From NCBI RefSeq assembly GCF_002234675.1, contig NC_019879.2, positions 26,720,773 to 26,784,772 on the forward strand: a stretch of DNA of 64,000 nt, in the 5' to 3' direction. Shown piece by piece: positions 36,230-48,300 of this stretch (position 1 is its first letter; every line of letters starts with the position of its first letter). Both the position numbers and the translations under genes were made by a program. Under the pieces are notes generated by a model that saw only the letters and a list, made by a program, of their open reading frames with translations, ran no database searches and was not told the DNA's origin. Origin of the DNA: Oryzias latipes (Eukaryota; Chordata; Actinopteri; Beloniformes; Adrianichthyidae).

Positions 36230-38940
36230 CATGATTGAAAATCTTTGGTGTTGGACCGGACGGAAAAGGAAAGAAGGGAAGAAGAGGGAGGGATGTCAGA
36301 GGGGGGGGTGATAGTGAGAGGGAGGGGGTAAGACCATGAAGCAGCATAGAGCAGACAGGTTTACTGGTTGTTTATCGTTACGGTACGGTTCAAATGTAGT
36401 ACAAAAAGGGCGGGGCCTGTTCACACACACTCAAACACTATCAACACACCTGCTAGCTGCAAAAAATGTTCACATGTCAACATGTACACAAAACAGATAG
36501 TGTTCACGAACGCATACCCATGCCTTTAAACCAACTAGTGTGAAATCTTTCATTCATTCAATCACGCAAACTATTAGCGTAAAGGTGAGCTAACACCTGT
36601 GCTCAGGTGAGTGTTTATGTTCTTCTAAAATGGATGGTGGAATGTGAAAAGAAGGAGGAGGAGCACCCAGCCACCCCCACACCCAGACCCCCGCCGCAGC
36701 AGCAGCGGCAGCCGGAATTCCCCCAACGCCACACGGGAACAGGCAGGGAACAACCGCCCCCCGGGCGACCAAGACCGCCACCCAGGCCAGGGCCAGCAGG
36801 ACCGCCGCGAGGCCCCCACAGCCAGAGAGCAGGGAGGCGCGGAGGGAAAGAGAGCGCCGCCCCAGCCCAGCCAGGAAAGCAGCCCCCCCGCCGCGCCGGA
36901 AGAGCCCAACGCAGGGCCCCACCGGAGAAGGACGCCCACAGCACCAGACGAGCACCCCACCACCACCCAGGAGTTCCGGGCATCCCCCTGCCCCAACCCC
37001 AGGTGCGAGCCAGGACCCCCCAAGGGAGACCCGCTCAGCACTCCAGGCAGCCACCCACCCGGCCCACGGTTGGTCCAGGGAGGAGCAAGGCAGGGGCCCG
37101 CCGCCCCCTCCCAGGAGGGGGGAACCCCGGGGAAAAAAGGGCGGCCCACAAGGGGTGTTATAAATATGGCCCGACCAGGCTCGGCCATGTTGGAAGTTTG
37201 GCGGGGCCCAGCGCTCAGGGGCAAGGACCAGGACCCACCCCCCAGGGACACGAACACCCCCGGCTCAGGTGTAATATGAACCCCCCCACCGTGCGGAGAG
37301 AGCACCGCCGGGCCCAGGGAGCCGGCACCCAAGGGACACGGCCGCCATCGCCAAGGGGCCCGCACCCCCCACCAGGGAAGGGGTAGGGGACAGATGGACC
37401 CAGGTCCCACCTTCCTTGCAAAATGTGTGTGCGTGTATGTGTGTTTGAGAGGGTGTGTGTGTGCATGTGTGTGTGTTTATGTTGGAATGTATATATTGAA
37501 GGGGGAGGGGTGTGTGTACTAAGGGGGGTGCAGTTAAAATTGGCGAGTAGGGCACTAAGGGGACATCTCCTGATTACTCACAGTGATGTCCCCTCACCCT
37601 CCCCACCAAGGGGCCCTAAATGTCTAAGGTGTGGTTAAAATTGGCGGGTAGGGTGCCAGGAGGACATCTGCTGCTTGCTTGCAGTGATGTCCAAGCACCC
37701 CCCCTACCAAGGACCCAGTGACGTGCAGTCAGGAGAGGCAGGTGAGGCTGTGCCTCACCTGTCATGGGAAGAAAAGAGAAAAATAAATTCAATTATTATT
37801 ATATTTAAGTTCAGTAATTTGTGCTTTGCAGTCATTTTCCATTTAAATGTATCATTTTTGGGTGTTTTTTCTTTTCAAAATCGCTGAATTTCCGCATTTG
37901 CCGTTCAGATACTAAGAAGTGACGTGCGATGAGGCAGCAGCCCGCTGAGCCTCACCTTGGATTGCGCAATACCTATGCAGTCAGACGGTACTGCTGTCTC
38001 TCTGTATGTCGGTTCAATCACTTGTACTCTATGAGCTGAGTTTACATAATTTAACAGAGGTATATGATGTACAGTGTTTGTTTTTATAAATAACTGAGGG
38101 ACGTGTTTCTTGTGCTGAGCGCTAAACGCCGGCAAAAAAGCAACTGGGTGAGGCCAGAAGTTCCCGTGCCTCAAGTTAGGGGGCGCCGGTGAGCCCTGAG
38201 ATTATGACGCTAAAAATAATAGAAGAAGTGATAGCAAGCGGCAAGTCATTTTCTTCAGAAGGAGCGGCATATGGGCTTTATTTACAAGTAAAGGTAAGAC
38301 GATAATAAGGTTTGTGCTTTTTTCTATGCTGCAGTTTGTATATGAAAAAACATGTTGAAATGATATTTTAAACAAAACACGTTAACTGTTGTCAATTAAA
38401 TGGTGAATAAGTTACTCAGTATGGTTCATATGTTTGTAAATATGATTGATGACGTCAGTGCCTCACCATCCATTAACCTCACCGCACGTCACTGCAAGGA
38501 CCCTACATGTCTAAGGTGCAAATAAAACCGAAAGAGGGGGGGCCCACTCCATACGGCAACCATAGGAGGGGGACCACTGCCAAGTAGCCCCCCCCCCCAA
38601 GGCGCATCGCAGGCTAGACCCCCCACCCCCTCACCCTAATATGAGGTTATATGAGGAAGGGGGTAAGTTGGGGACAGCTGGTAGACTGTCCCCCGGTGGT
38701 CAAACAGCCGTCCCCCAGCCCCCCCTCAGCAAAGGGGCCAGGGCCACCCAGCCCAGGGGCCCCACCCCCGGAGGCGCCGACACCCCAGGCCCGGCACCAC
38801 CCACCCCACAAAGAGAGAGAGGAGCCAGAAAGCGTCGCCCCCCCCGGAGCAAGCCCAGGCCCCCACCCCCAGACGCCGGCCCTAGAGGAGCTCTGGTCAG
38901 GCCTTGACGGGACCGAGGAGGCCAAACGGCCAAAATTATA
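36230..38940. repeat. C-rich composite repeat, interrupted by a hAT insertion
   Basis: The plus strand is extremely C- and CCC-rich at 36650-37390 and 38500-38930. It has long overlapping open frames on both strands encoding Pro/Arg- or Gly/Trp-rich translations with no domain. Between them lies a tandem arrangement of about 100 bp (gttaaaattggcg...gtagg, gacatct, gtgatgtcc, taccaagg, ccctaaatgtctaaggtg) at about 37520-37715, resumed at 38495. It looks like one large repeat unit, not a gene. Confidence 0.65.
37716..38494. mobile_element. hAT-type non-autonomous element with exact target duplication
   Basis: It starts CAGTGACGTGC and ends GCACGTCACTG, perfect 11-bp inverted termini. It is flanked on both sides by the 8-bp duplication CAAGGACC (37708-37715 and 38495-38502). 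Removing the element and one duplication restores the host repeat reading ctaccaaggaccctacatgt. 779 bp, no transposase. The 8-bp duplication and CAGTG ends are typical of the hAT superfamily. Confidence 0.92.
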
Positions 38941-39000
38941 AATTTTACAAAGAAAAAGCCAGTAAGAAGAGAACAGCAACGATAAGAAATCTATAAAAAC

Positions 39001-39006
39001 TTTATT
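39001..39006 (-). terminator. crocc2: Probable crocc2 polyadenylation signal
   Basis: An AATAAA hexamer on the minus strand lies about 380 bp beyond the crocc2 stop, immediately before the C-rich composite repeat begins. Position and motif only. Confidence 0.45.
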
Positions 39007-39387
39007 CTTTGGTGAATTTCTTATGGGATCACAGCTAACCTGAACTAAAACTGAAGCAGGCTGTGTCCTTAAAAAACAGAAAAATCTTCAAATAAATAAA
39101 GTAAAAAAGGTCGGAGTGAACATTTGTCCTGAGATTTCATCTGAGGCAACTTTGAGGCAAACTGTTTCAGAATGTGAGTACAGACTCCAAATTCAGATCG
39201 GATCCTTTCATGTCCAAAAGCAGGATGTTGTTGCCTATCAACAGGAAACACCTCATCCCATAGCATTGAAAGTCTGAAAAGTCTGAAAGTGCATCTACTG
39301 TGGGGAGAACCTCCTGTGTCATGGTAAATACGATTAACATTTTCAAGTTCAGTTCCAGGTTTGGCTTTTGTGACTCAAGAGTCACGA

Positions 39388-42300
39388 TCAACTCAAGGAA
39401 ATCCTAAGCTCCTCCTCCCTCAGGCTGCGGTCCAACCTCTGTGTCTCAGACTCCAGGACAGACGGGATTGGTAGACGGGTCACAGCAGACAGCGAATCAT
39501 TGAGGTCCCGTCTTAGTGAGAGCAGCCATTGGCTGTTTCTGGATGACTGCTGGATAAACTCCGCCTTCTGCTGCTGGTCCATAGCTAAAGAAAGACGAAG
39601 CTGACTAACCTGGGGAGGGAGGGGCACAGCGACATCATCAGTTTAGTTGAGTCAACGCCTGGACTGATCTTCTGCACATGCTCACCTGCTCCTCCAGCTC
39701 CTTCACTTTGCTGCGCAGACGATCTTCTTCTGTGGCATTAGCGCACACCTGAGCGGACATAAACATACACACATGACAAACAACCACACAAAGACACATC
39801 ATTTCAGTAAAGCTCACTCTGACACACCTGTTCCACCTGAGATCCTCTGCTGTCTGTCAGCTGCTGGCTGAGCCTCCCACGCTCCAGCTCCACCTGAGGA
39901 ACACCAGACAAAGTTAACTTAAGATCACATTTCTGACAAAAGCATAAAAATATGATCTTTAAAAATGCTTCTTTGTGTGTACCTGTCTCAGGGTGTCTCT
40001 CAGAAAGTCTCTGTCTTTCTTCAGTCTGTCTTTTTGCTTTTCTAGATTCAAGTTCTTCTTCTGCAGTCGTGTCCGTTGGAGCTCCAGTTCAGCCACCAGT
40101 CTCTGCAGGACCTCCAGTCTGCCCCCTACAGTCTGGAAACCCACATTTCACACACCCGTGACAATTCCATCACAGCCACTTTTTCTCCTCTCTCAAATGA
40201 CAAATCAATAACCTCTCCTGGGTTAGGCTCCGCCCCCGTGCTCTGCTCCACCTGGGTGGCGACGTTTTTCAGCTGCGCCTCAGTTTGTTCCAGAGCCAAT
40301 CGGAGCTGATTTCTGTCTTCCTGCAGCTCCTGGACTCTGAGAGTCAAACTGTCCACCTGCTCACAGGACAGACTTCATCTGAAACAGTTCTGGTGCTCAA
40401 ACTCATGAGAGCAGGAAGACCTGGAACCTTACCTGAGCCTCCCTCTGCTGGAGCTGCCTCCTGATCTCCTCCTGCTTCACCTTAAAGTAGACAGACATGA
40501 GCAGCTTCTCTATGAGAACACACAGTACCTCTGTGTTAACACGAACCTCCCCTCTTTCCTCTTGGCTGCCTCTGCTCCTCTGCTCCCCCGAATCCTCTCT
40601 GTCAGCAATCGTGAAAGTTTTCTGCTCCTCCAACAAGGCTCTGTTCCGGCTAAGCTCCATTCTCGCCTCCTCCAGCTCCCTCAAACTGTCCTGAAGCTTG
40701 GACCTCGACTCCTTCAGTAGCTCCCCTTGCGTCTGTATTTCTGTGTAAAGAGTGCTTTGCATCGTCCCCTTCTGCCGTTCTACTTCCTTCACTTTGCTCC
40801 TCCACCACTCCTCAGCCTCCCTCCTCCTCTCATCTGCCCTATCTAGCTCCTCTGCCATCTCCGTCCTTCTTCTCTCCAGGGCTTTGACCCTGGCTCTCAG
40901 CTCCTCCAGCTCCTCTTGCCTCTCTTCCATCTGCAGGTTCTCCTGTCGAACCCTCCCCATCTCCTTCTTCTTCTCCTCCAGTGTGCTCCTCAGCAGTTCT
41001 CCTTCTGCATGGCTTTCCTGATTGATACAAGTAGAAGATAACAAGAAAAAAGATCTGGAGTTTGGTGCTTCTAGATCAGACTAACAAGTGGGGGATTACA
41101 AGTATCTAAATACTCGGATATTCACAATTTGTTTTAGAAAAAACGGGTACAAATATTTGCGACGTCTGATTTTCAAAGTTTATGAATATCGTAGAGTCTA
41201 TTAAAATACACTTCAGGCAATGTATCAGTATTTGTTGTTCTAAAATTGCAGAATAATGTTGGATTTTAAATGTTGTTTCTCTTTCGGCTTTTCCCATCAG
41301 GGGTCGCCACAGCGAACGAGTCGCATGGTAAACTTGGCAATGTTTTACGCCGGATGCCCTTCCTGACGCAACCCTCTCAAAGCAACCGGGCTTGGGACCG
41401 GCACAGAAGTAGAGAAGGGAACAGGGAGCAGCCCGGAGTCGAACCCAGGTTTCACGGACGGAAGGCGCCGCATAATTAACTGTTTCTGGAAATAAAAATA
41501 AAGTCTCAAAGGTTCTTATTTTCAAAATAAAACTATTAAGTGTTTTTTGTAGATAAAAAAAAGTGAGACTGAAGTTCAGTTTACTGAAATAAGTTTTATA
41601 AAAACATGTTTTGTTTTTAATTTAATCAACAATTTTGGTTAAAGAAATTATGATGAATATGAATTTAAGAATATAACCAACATCTTGTGATAAATTATGT
41701 GATGTCATGTCCTCCTGACTCCCAGCAATGCAAATTTGTCCCCAGTAGAGGACATTTCTAAACCTGAATATCTCCCAACCACTGCATAATAATGAATTAA
41801 CCCCTTTTGGTATTTATAGAGGACATTTGGTGCTTTTTTAATGGTACCAAAAGTGAAGGGGTGGGACTCTGGGAATTGCCGTTTTTGGTACATTTATATA
41901 AAAAGAAAAAAAAAAAGACTGGACAACATTGATTTTCTCTGGTAGTCTGAAGGTTAAGATGATTAAATACATATCATTATTAGAGTCTGGGTGTCGTCCT
42001 TGACAGTCCATTATCCTGTCAGTCTCACATCAACAGCATTACTCGGTCTTTCATTTACACAATATTAATTGTCTCCGCCCCTCCCTCACTGTCCAATCCG
42101 CTTCCATCTTGGTTCATAGTCTGGTCACTTCTCTCCTTGACTATTGCAATGCACTTCTCTGTGGCCTCTCTGATAAACTTCAATTGGTCCAGAATTCAGC
42201 TGCCTCCATCATCAGCAGAACTCCTTCCTTCCATCACATCACTCCCGTTCTCCAGCAGCTGCAATGGTTTCCAGTAGTTTTCAGGATTCAATTAAAACCT

Positions 42301-45300
42301 CTTCTCTACACGTTCAAAGCCTCCATAACCGAGCTCCTTCTTATCTTTCTGATCTCCTCCATATTAACACTCTCTCTCGCTCTCTCCAGTCTTCTTCTCT
42401 TCAGCTCACCGTACTGAGCCGTGCCTTCAGCTCCCCAACTCTGGAACCACCCCAGACCTCTGTAACATTGAGTCCTTTTCAATTTTTAAATCCAGGCTCA
42501 AAATCTGTTTAAATGTGCTTTTCCAAAATCACAATTTTTCATCTTCTGTAATCGGATTTTGTTAATTATCTCAACTTATTGTCATTTTGTGATTTTATTG
42601 TGTTTTACTTTTGAATCTGTGCAGTGTTCTTGAGTGTTTTAAATAAAATGCATGATTATTATTTTCATACGACCAGTAAAAAGACACATGCATCAACCAT
42701 TCAAAAATAATGTACTGAATAGAAGGATCCGTGGTTCGATCTGTGAATTGTGGATCTTGATTCAAACTAGAACGCCACCTAGTTACCGATCCACATATAC
42801 TTTGTTTATAAGACAGCAGGAGAAACGGTACCTGGAGGAGAACTTTCAGCAAGTCCATCTCCTTGAGCGCCACCTGCAGGCCTTCTCTCATCTGCTGCTT
42901 CTCCACCTCTACTCGCTCCTTGCTGATACTCAGCTCTGACACCTGAAGGAAAGTTTACAGTTAGTTTCACTCTAAAAAAAACTTCTGCCTCAAAGAAATC
43001 CTACAGAAGAGGCTAAAAAGTGATCAAAAACAGAATTAAATCCTTGGCAAACTTTCATCAAAGTTGTGATCTTGTGGTTCGTTAAGCCACTAGGGCTGCT
43101 GTTTCCAAGTTTACCTGACTCTGAAGGGAGCTCAGACTGTGAGACATCTGCTCCAAGCTGTGCTGCACTCTTCTTAGATCTTCCTGCACCTCCTCCTTCT
43201 TCATGCACTCCTCCTTCACCTCTCCTTCAAGCACAGTGACATCCTCTCTCCTCTTCTTCAGCTCCTCCACTGTCTCCAATTTCTCCCTGTGTTCCCTTTG
43301 CAGCTCCTCCTTTAGAGCGGCCAACTCTATCTCAGTCTTCTCTCTTGTTTGTTTTTCTGTCTCCTCCCTCTTCTTGGTGCTGCTGAACTCCTCCTCTATT
43401 TTCTGTCTTAGCAATCCAGCCTCTTCACTCCTCTTTTTCATCTCATCTTGAAGGTCCTTTTTTTCTCTTTGTTCCTTTTCTAGCTCCTCTCTAAGTATGT
43501 AGATCTCCTTTCTGCTCCTCTGCAGCTCCTCTTGAGCCTCATCTTTCTGCCTCTGTAGCTCCTGGGTGTCATTTCTGCTCATCATATCGTTAGTTCTCCA
43601 CTCTTCCTCTTTCTTTAAATGTTTCTGGTGCACCTCCTTTAACACGGTCATTTTCTCCTGTGTCTCCTCATTCTCTTTTTGCTTTTGTTTCACCTCCTCT
43701 TGGAGATAAATCATTTCGCTTTTTAATGATTGGAGTTTTTCCTGCACCTCCTCATTGTCTTCTTGCTTTTGTTTCACCTCCTCCTGGAGATAAATCATTT
43801 CCCTCTTCAATGATTGCAGTTTTTCCTGCACCTCCTCATTCTCTTCTTGCTTTTGTTTCACCTCCTCTTGGAGATAAATCATTTCCCTCTTCAATGATTG
43901 CAGTTTTTCCTGCACCTCCTCATTCTCTTCTTGCTTTTGTTTCACCTCCTCTTGGAGATAAATCATTTCCCTTTTCAATGATTTTAGCTTTTCCTGCGCC
44001 TCCTCACATTCCCTTTGTACATTAAATGCCTCCTCTTTCTTTTCATTGAGCTCCTTGCTTGCAGTGATCCTCTGCCTCTGCACCTCCTCTTGGAGTTCTG
44101 TCACTTCTTTTTCCCTTTTCATTAACTGCAGTAAAAGGTCCTCCTTCTCCTCCTCAAGCTTTTTAACCCTGGTCTTCCCTTTTTCCTCCAACAGTAGATA
44201 CCGATTTCTTTCACTCTCCAATGTTTTTCTATCCATCTTTTTCACCTCCTCAAGTTTTTCCTCCTGACTTCTAAGCAAATCCCTGCACTCATCTATTTCT
44301 CTCTCTTTTTCTTTTAGTTTGTCCTCCAGACTGCTCCTCTCTTTCCTTACTCTCCACAACTGCTCCTTCTCTGCTTTGATCTCGTCCTCCATCTCTCTCA
44401 AATTGCTACTCAGCATCATCTTCTCCTCTTCCATTCTTCTCACAGTTTCTCCCAGCTCCCTCTCTTTGTTTTCACTTTTTACCAGGTTGTCCTTCAATGT
44501 TTTTAACTCCTCTCCAGCCTTTGCCAGAGCCTCCCTATCTTTATCTCCAACTGCCTGCATCAGTCTCACCTCCTTCTCTAACCTGGTGTTCTCTTCCTCC
44601 ACCTCGACCAGCTTGTTTTCCAGCCTTCTCCTCCTTTCTTTCTCTGTTTTACTCAAAGCCTCCTGCTCTTTCCACTCCTCTTCTTTTTCTTCAAGCATTG
44701 CTTTCAGCTGGTTCACCTCCTCATTTCTCCCCTTCAGGATTTCTTTGAGTTTTGCCACCTCCTTCACACTTTGTTCTGCTTGCTCCTGCCAGTCCTTCAC
44801 CTCCTCCTGCAGTCTGTCATGGGCCTTCTGCCTTTCTGTGCTTCTTCTTTTTGCTCCCAGGTTAACAGCCTGGGCCTCCTGCAATTGTTTGATCAAGGAG
44901 CAGATCCTGTCTTCTCTTTCTTCTCGTCCTTTTTCCTCCTGCTTCAAAAGTTCCCGGTTTTCTCTAAGCAGCACCTCCAGGTGTTCCTCCCTCGCCTCTT
45001 TTTTTTTCAGTTTGTCAGAAGTTTCCTGGAGCTCTCTCTCTGCTTCCGCCTCCCGCTCCTTCACCAACCTCAGCCGCCCCCTCAGGTTCTCCATTTCCTC
45101 CTCCCTTTCTCGTACTGCACATATCTGTTTCTCCAGGCTGCGCTCCCTCCTCTGCACCTCCTCCCTCAGCTCCTCACTCTCCTCCTGAGCCACACTTAGT
45201 TTTACCTTCATCAGTTCCACCTCTCCAACTTTCTCTTGTAGCCTCTCCAGCACCTCCATTTTTTCATTTTGCAGTTTCTCTATTTGTCGCTTCTCTGACT

Positions 45301-48300
45301 TTCTGTGCTCCTGGAGGGAAGAGTTTTCTCCCCTTAGTCTGTTTATCTCATTCTGGCTCTCCTCATCATTTGACCTCCATCTCTCCTCTTGCTCCTGTGC
45401 TTTTCTCTTCATTTGGTGCACCTCCTTATCTATTTCTTCCTTCTCTCTTTCTAATTTCTCTATTCTGTCACAGAGAGCTTCAGTCTCCCCATCTCTTTGC
45501 ACCTCCTCGTCTTTCCTTTTCGCCTCCTCCTCCAGCAGTCTGACCTCAGTACTCTTTGCCTCCTCCAGCAGAATCTTCTTTTCCTCTTCCAAGCCAACTA
45601 TTCTCTCATTTAGGAAGCTGACTTGGGTAGCTCGTTGTGTCACCTCCTCCTTCAGTCTCTCCACCTGTTGTCCCTTTTCTTCCAGCTCCTCTTCCATCCT
45701 TTCAGTGCGTGTCTTCAGGGCTTCCAGCTCCCCGTCTCTCAGCCTTAATTCCTCCCTCAGTGTCTCTCGTTCTCTTTGGCACATCTTTTTCTCCTCTTCC
45801 TTTTCTGCCTTTCTTCTCCTCAGCTCCTGCACCTCTTCCGTCAGTCTCTGCAGGTCTTCCTGCAGCACCTCCTTCTCGCCCTCACTTCTCTCTCTGCTGG
45901 CTGTCTCTCTCTGCAGCTCCCCTCTCAGACATTTGATTTCACCTTCAGACAGACACAAACGCAGCCGTCACTGACACCATTCCACATTTGGTCACTCACG
46001 AGGAGCGTGGGTGCACCTCCCTCATTTTCTAGTAGATGAACAGACAGACCCTGTAAGGTGAGCTTGGCCTCCTGCAGCGCATGGAGGCGAGTGCTCAGCT
46101 GACAGCGGTCCACCTCGACCTGGGAGAGGAGCTGCTGCTGCTGGCTGAGCTGCAGCTGCAGGGACACTGACAGAGGCCTGCAACAAAAACCGTCTGTGTG
46201 AGCAGAACCAGAACACAAATGGACTGGACAGTTTTCAGTGCTTGGACAGGTAGAATTCAGCACCTGAGCTCATGCAGCTCCTCCTCCAGCTGCGCCCGCT
46301 GTCTATGCTCATTCTGGAGCTCCTCCTGCCGGCTCCTGCTCTCCCTTTGCTGCTCCTCCTGCTGCCAATTCAGAATCCTAACCTCCTGTTTCGCCTGTTG
46401 CAACTCCTCCTGCAACTCCTTCAGCTCCTGGCACAGCGAGACGTGATGAGAGCGAAGCTAAAAGCAAAAACACAACAAAGTTTTAGTAAATCTTCTCTTT
46501 TGACAGATGGAAAACATCCAGGGATAAAGGACAAAAGAATATAATGAATTTTCAATTCATTATTACATTATAAAGTCCAACTTTACACTAAAAATACATT
46601 TTTGTAAAGCTACATGGCAAAACTTTCTCCTGTTTCACTTTATTTTTTATTAAAGACAGGTGTGTAATGACTCTACAAAGCTCTTATGACAGCTGCAGCT
46701 GTTCTTCGTTACCTCCTCCAGCTGTTGTTCACCACTTGTTCTCTCCTCCTCCAATAGCTGAAGCTCTCTCTCCTTTCTCTCCAGGTTTTTCTCAGCCTCC
46801 ACCTGCTGCTCTTTCAGCTGACGGATGACGTCGGCATCCTGATCCCTCTGCAGTCTGAACGGTGGTCACAGTGGGATCATGGATCAATCATCAGAAATTT
46901 GTGGACGGCTTAACTCACCTGAGAGGTCTGACGTCTCTCTGCAGACAGGTGAACTCTGAACTCACAGCTTGCAGCTGCGATTGGCTCTCTGACAGTTTGC
47001 CTTCCAGCTTTAAGAACACACGTGAGGCAGACAGACAGTTAATATGGAGCTTCAGATGACTGCTCAGACGCCTCTGAGCCAGGCTTACCTGCAGCAGCTG
47101 CTGGTTCAGTGCTCTCTTGTCTGAGGCCAGAGCAGAGTTAAGAGCAGAAACCTTCTTCAAAGCATCTCGACTCTCCTCCAGATCCCGCCTCAGCAGGCTT
47201 TCTGAGGATGAGAGGCGGAGTATGCTTCCCCTGCACTGAGGAGGTCACACATGGAGGGCGGGGCCAAAACTGTCATGACAGGAGCAGCCCGATGACACAC
47301 AGCCATTTCTGAATCTAAGAAAATGGCTTACCTGCTGTAGGGCATCCCTAGAGCCTGCTGCCTCTTCCTCTGCTTTCTGCCTGTCCAGCTGTTCTCTCTC
47401 CAGCGCCCCCTGCAGGTCAACATTAAAAAGGATTTTCCTTCACTTGAGATAGCGAAACAAACTTTGATCAATTTTTGTAAAACTTCTGAGAAGTGTCCAT
47501 CAAAGCCAGACTGTTTAGTTTAAATATGATGATAGATATTGAAAATCACAGAAGGAATGTCAAAAAGGAAGGTTGCCTCCACAAGAAGATAATATATATG
47601 TTTTTTGAGAGGTTGACATGAACCCGTTACCAACGGAGCTTTAGCTCCAATTTCGACATTCTCTCCACTATTCTAACTAGGGCTGCACGATATGAGGAAA
47701 ACTTGCGATATGCGATATTAGTGATCAATATTGCGATAACGATAAATTTGCGGTAAATAAACAAATAGAAAAATAAACAAAAACATCATTCCCATTTCAT
47801 TGCAACAGTTTAAAAATTATACTCCAAATGACCCTCATCGACATGGGGGACAAACATCTAACATAATAGGCCTCCATCTGATTGGTCAACAATGGGAAGG
47901 CGTCCATCTGATTGGTCAAAGCATAAAGGGATTTATTTGATTCGTTAAATGCTTCAAGCTGCTAGAAGATTGTTTTAACACATTTTGGGTTTGCGATTTA
48001 TTGCGATATTCGCCGTCTTTTGCGATATGCATATTGCAGAGCTGGATATTGCAATAACGATAAATTTGCGGTATATTGTGCAGGCCTAATTCTAACTCTT
48101 CAACTATTGAGCATTTAACACAACAATTCCAGTAGATTCTGAAGCAGAGAAAGGAAACTTTGAGCGGATATTCAACACTTTACAGTAGTGGAATGTTCAT
48201 GTAATCAACATAAACCAACTATTTGTGTTGCAAAGAATACCGCCGTAATTAACACTTGATATGAAAAGCGGCTTTTCTCCGCATCAGAATCAGCTGATTC

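Noticed and set aside
36607..37410. Long proline/arginine-rich (plus) and glycine/tryptophan-rich (minus) open frames
   Set aside because: They overlap in several frames on both strands and arise from extreme C-richness. There are no domains, no splice context and no family match.
44319..45188. Plus-strand serine/leucine-rich open frames of up to 289 codons (also 43203-45974)
   Set aside because: They are antisense shadows of the crocc2 coiled-coil exon. Glu/Lys codons on one strand read as Ser/Leu/Phe on the other.
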